This document shows, one piece after another, positions 5,635 to 6,067 of a DNA stretch of 6,067 nt; positions within the stretch are counted from its first letter, which is position 1, and every line of letters starts with the position of its first letter. The position numbers were made by a program, and so were the translations under genes. Location of the stretch: NCBI GenBank assembly GCA_003165615.1, contig PLWR01000734.1:1-6067 (forward strand), read 5' to 3'. Below the pieces are notes generated by a model, which was not told where the DNA came from, did no database searches, and worked only from the letters and a program-made list of their open reading frames with translations. Origin of the DNA: Acidobacteriota bacterium (GTDB lineage Bacteria > Acidobacteriota > Terriglobia > UBA7540).

Positions 5635-6067
5635 ATGAAGCTCCAAAAGACCTGGTTCACGATTCTGCTGTTCTGCCTTTTTGCGGCGATTCCTTATTTC
5701 ATTCCGTTTTTGGAACGGTTCCGCATCCTGGATCTGCGCCGGATTTCTGCTCCCTTCGCAGCCTGGAGGCCTGGCGCCCTCGACCGGGTGATTCTGAAAC
5801 CGCACTTGACCCGAATGGAGAATCCGCACCTGACCGTCGCGGCAGGCCCTGCGCCCGTGGCGAACGCCCCCAACAACCAACCGCTGCCCTCCTGGTTCCT
5901 GACCGGTGATTATGCGGGAAAGAACTGGCCGGTGCAGGAGGACGTGCAACAAATCCTCGAAGAGCCGCCTGAGAGCGTCGCCATCCAGGATTACGGTTGC
6001 GGGATGGATCATTTTTATACGGCACTGGCCCGGACCGAACAAAAGCAACCCGGCGCCATCACCCGCA
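5635..6067 (+). CDS. Third SGNH-like paralogue, N-terminal part only (cut by window edge)
   Basis: ATG at 5635, 9 bp after the MBOAT stop, opens a frame that stays open for 144 codons to the edge. It starts MKLQKTWFTILLFCLFAAIP: a basic N-terminus and one hydrophobic segment (7-25), so a signal anchor. Residues 26-118 are proline-rich and not recognisable. Residues 124-144 (MDHFYTALARTEQKQPGAITR) line up with LETFFQALANIE and IDSFVLSLRSLE, which stand just before the GDSH motif in the two upstream SGNH proteins. I therefore infer a third SGNH protein whose GDS motif lies a few residues beyond the window. The long pre-catalytic region differs from both paralogues. No clear ribosome binding site precedes the ATG, so coupling to the MBOAT gene is likely. 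Its catalytic state cannot be judged. Confidence 0.75.
   Translation, partial: MKLQKTWFTILLFCLFAAIPYFIPFLERFRILDLRRISAPFAAWRPGALDRVILKPHLTRMENPHLTVAAGPAPVANAPNNQPLPSWFLTGDYAGKNWPVQEDVQQILEEPPESVAIQDYGCGMDHFYTALARTEQKQPGAITR

Noticed and set aside
5023..6048. Minus-strand open frame (341 codons) opposite the MBOAT gene and the fourth gene.
   Set aside because: It crosses two well-supported plus-strand genes, and its product is Arg/Gln/Pro-rich as expected for an antisense shadow.

Overview
The window is a GC-rich bacterial segment with two parts: about 1.08 kb at the left with no convincing protein gene of recognisable family, and then a tight rightward gene cluster that runs off the right edge. 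Nothing in it identifies the taxon directly. The GC-rich codon use, the intergenic hairpin repeat at the left edge, and the envelope-type MBOAT plus SGNH gene set would suit a soil or sediment Gram-negative such as an acidobacterium. That assignment is an inference and is weakly held.

Left region (1-1085). It opens inside a perfect inverted repeat (1-16). It then holds two copies of a palindromic element built on TTTCCTACCGG (191-216 and 237-254, centres 42 bp apart) and a third dyad overlapping a consensus TTGACA (271-289). A visibly AT-rich stretch follows, carrying four degenerate copies of a roughly 30-bp element around CACGATG (356-618). A candidate promoter lies at 841-869, with a perfect TATAAT and a 12-bp dyad on its -35 side. 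A 52-codon ORF on the minus strand (878-1036) reads like real protein but matches no family I recognise. Two small hairpins (1034-1063) precede a strong Shine-Dalgarno sequence.

Right region (1086-6067). Four genes point the same way, with junctions of -7, +38 and +9 bp, so they are probably one operon. Two are full-length secreted or membrane-anchored SGNH (GDSL) hydrolase-fold proteins with complete GDSH...GTN...DxxH motifs and an inserted beta-rich segment, resembling Ape1-type peptidoglycan O-acetylesterases. The third is an MBOAT-family membrane O-acyltransferase of the AlgI/PatA/DltB type ending in FIYFKF. The fourth is cut by the window edge but begins like a third SGNH paralogue, and the edge falls just before its expected GDS motif.

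Working model (inference). The MBOAT protein passes acyl groups, most likely acetyl, across the inner membrane. The SGNH proteins then transfer them to, or remove them from, an envelope glycan. Peptidoglycan is the favoured substrate because of the Ape1-like architecture; an exopolysaccharide cannot be excluded, since no glycan-synthesis genes are visible. The notable features are three SGNH partners for one MBOAT, their differing accessory segments, and the possible built-in C-terminal acyl-relay tyrosine of the MBOAT protein.
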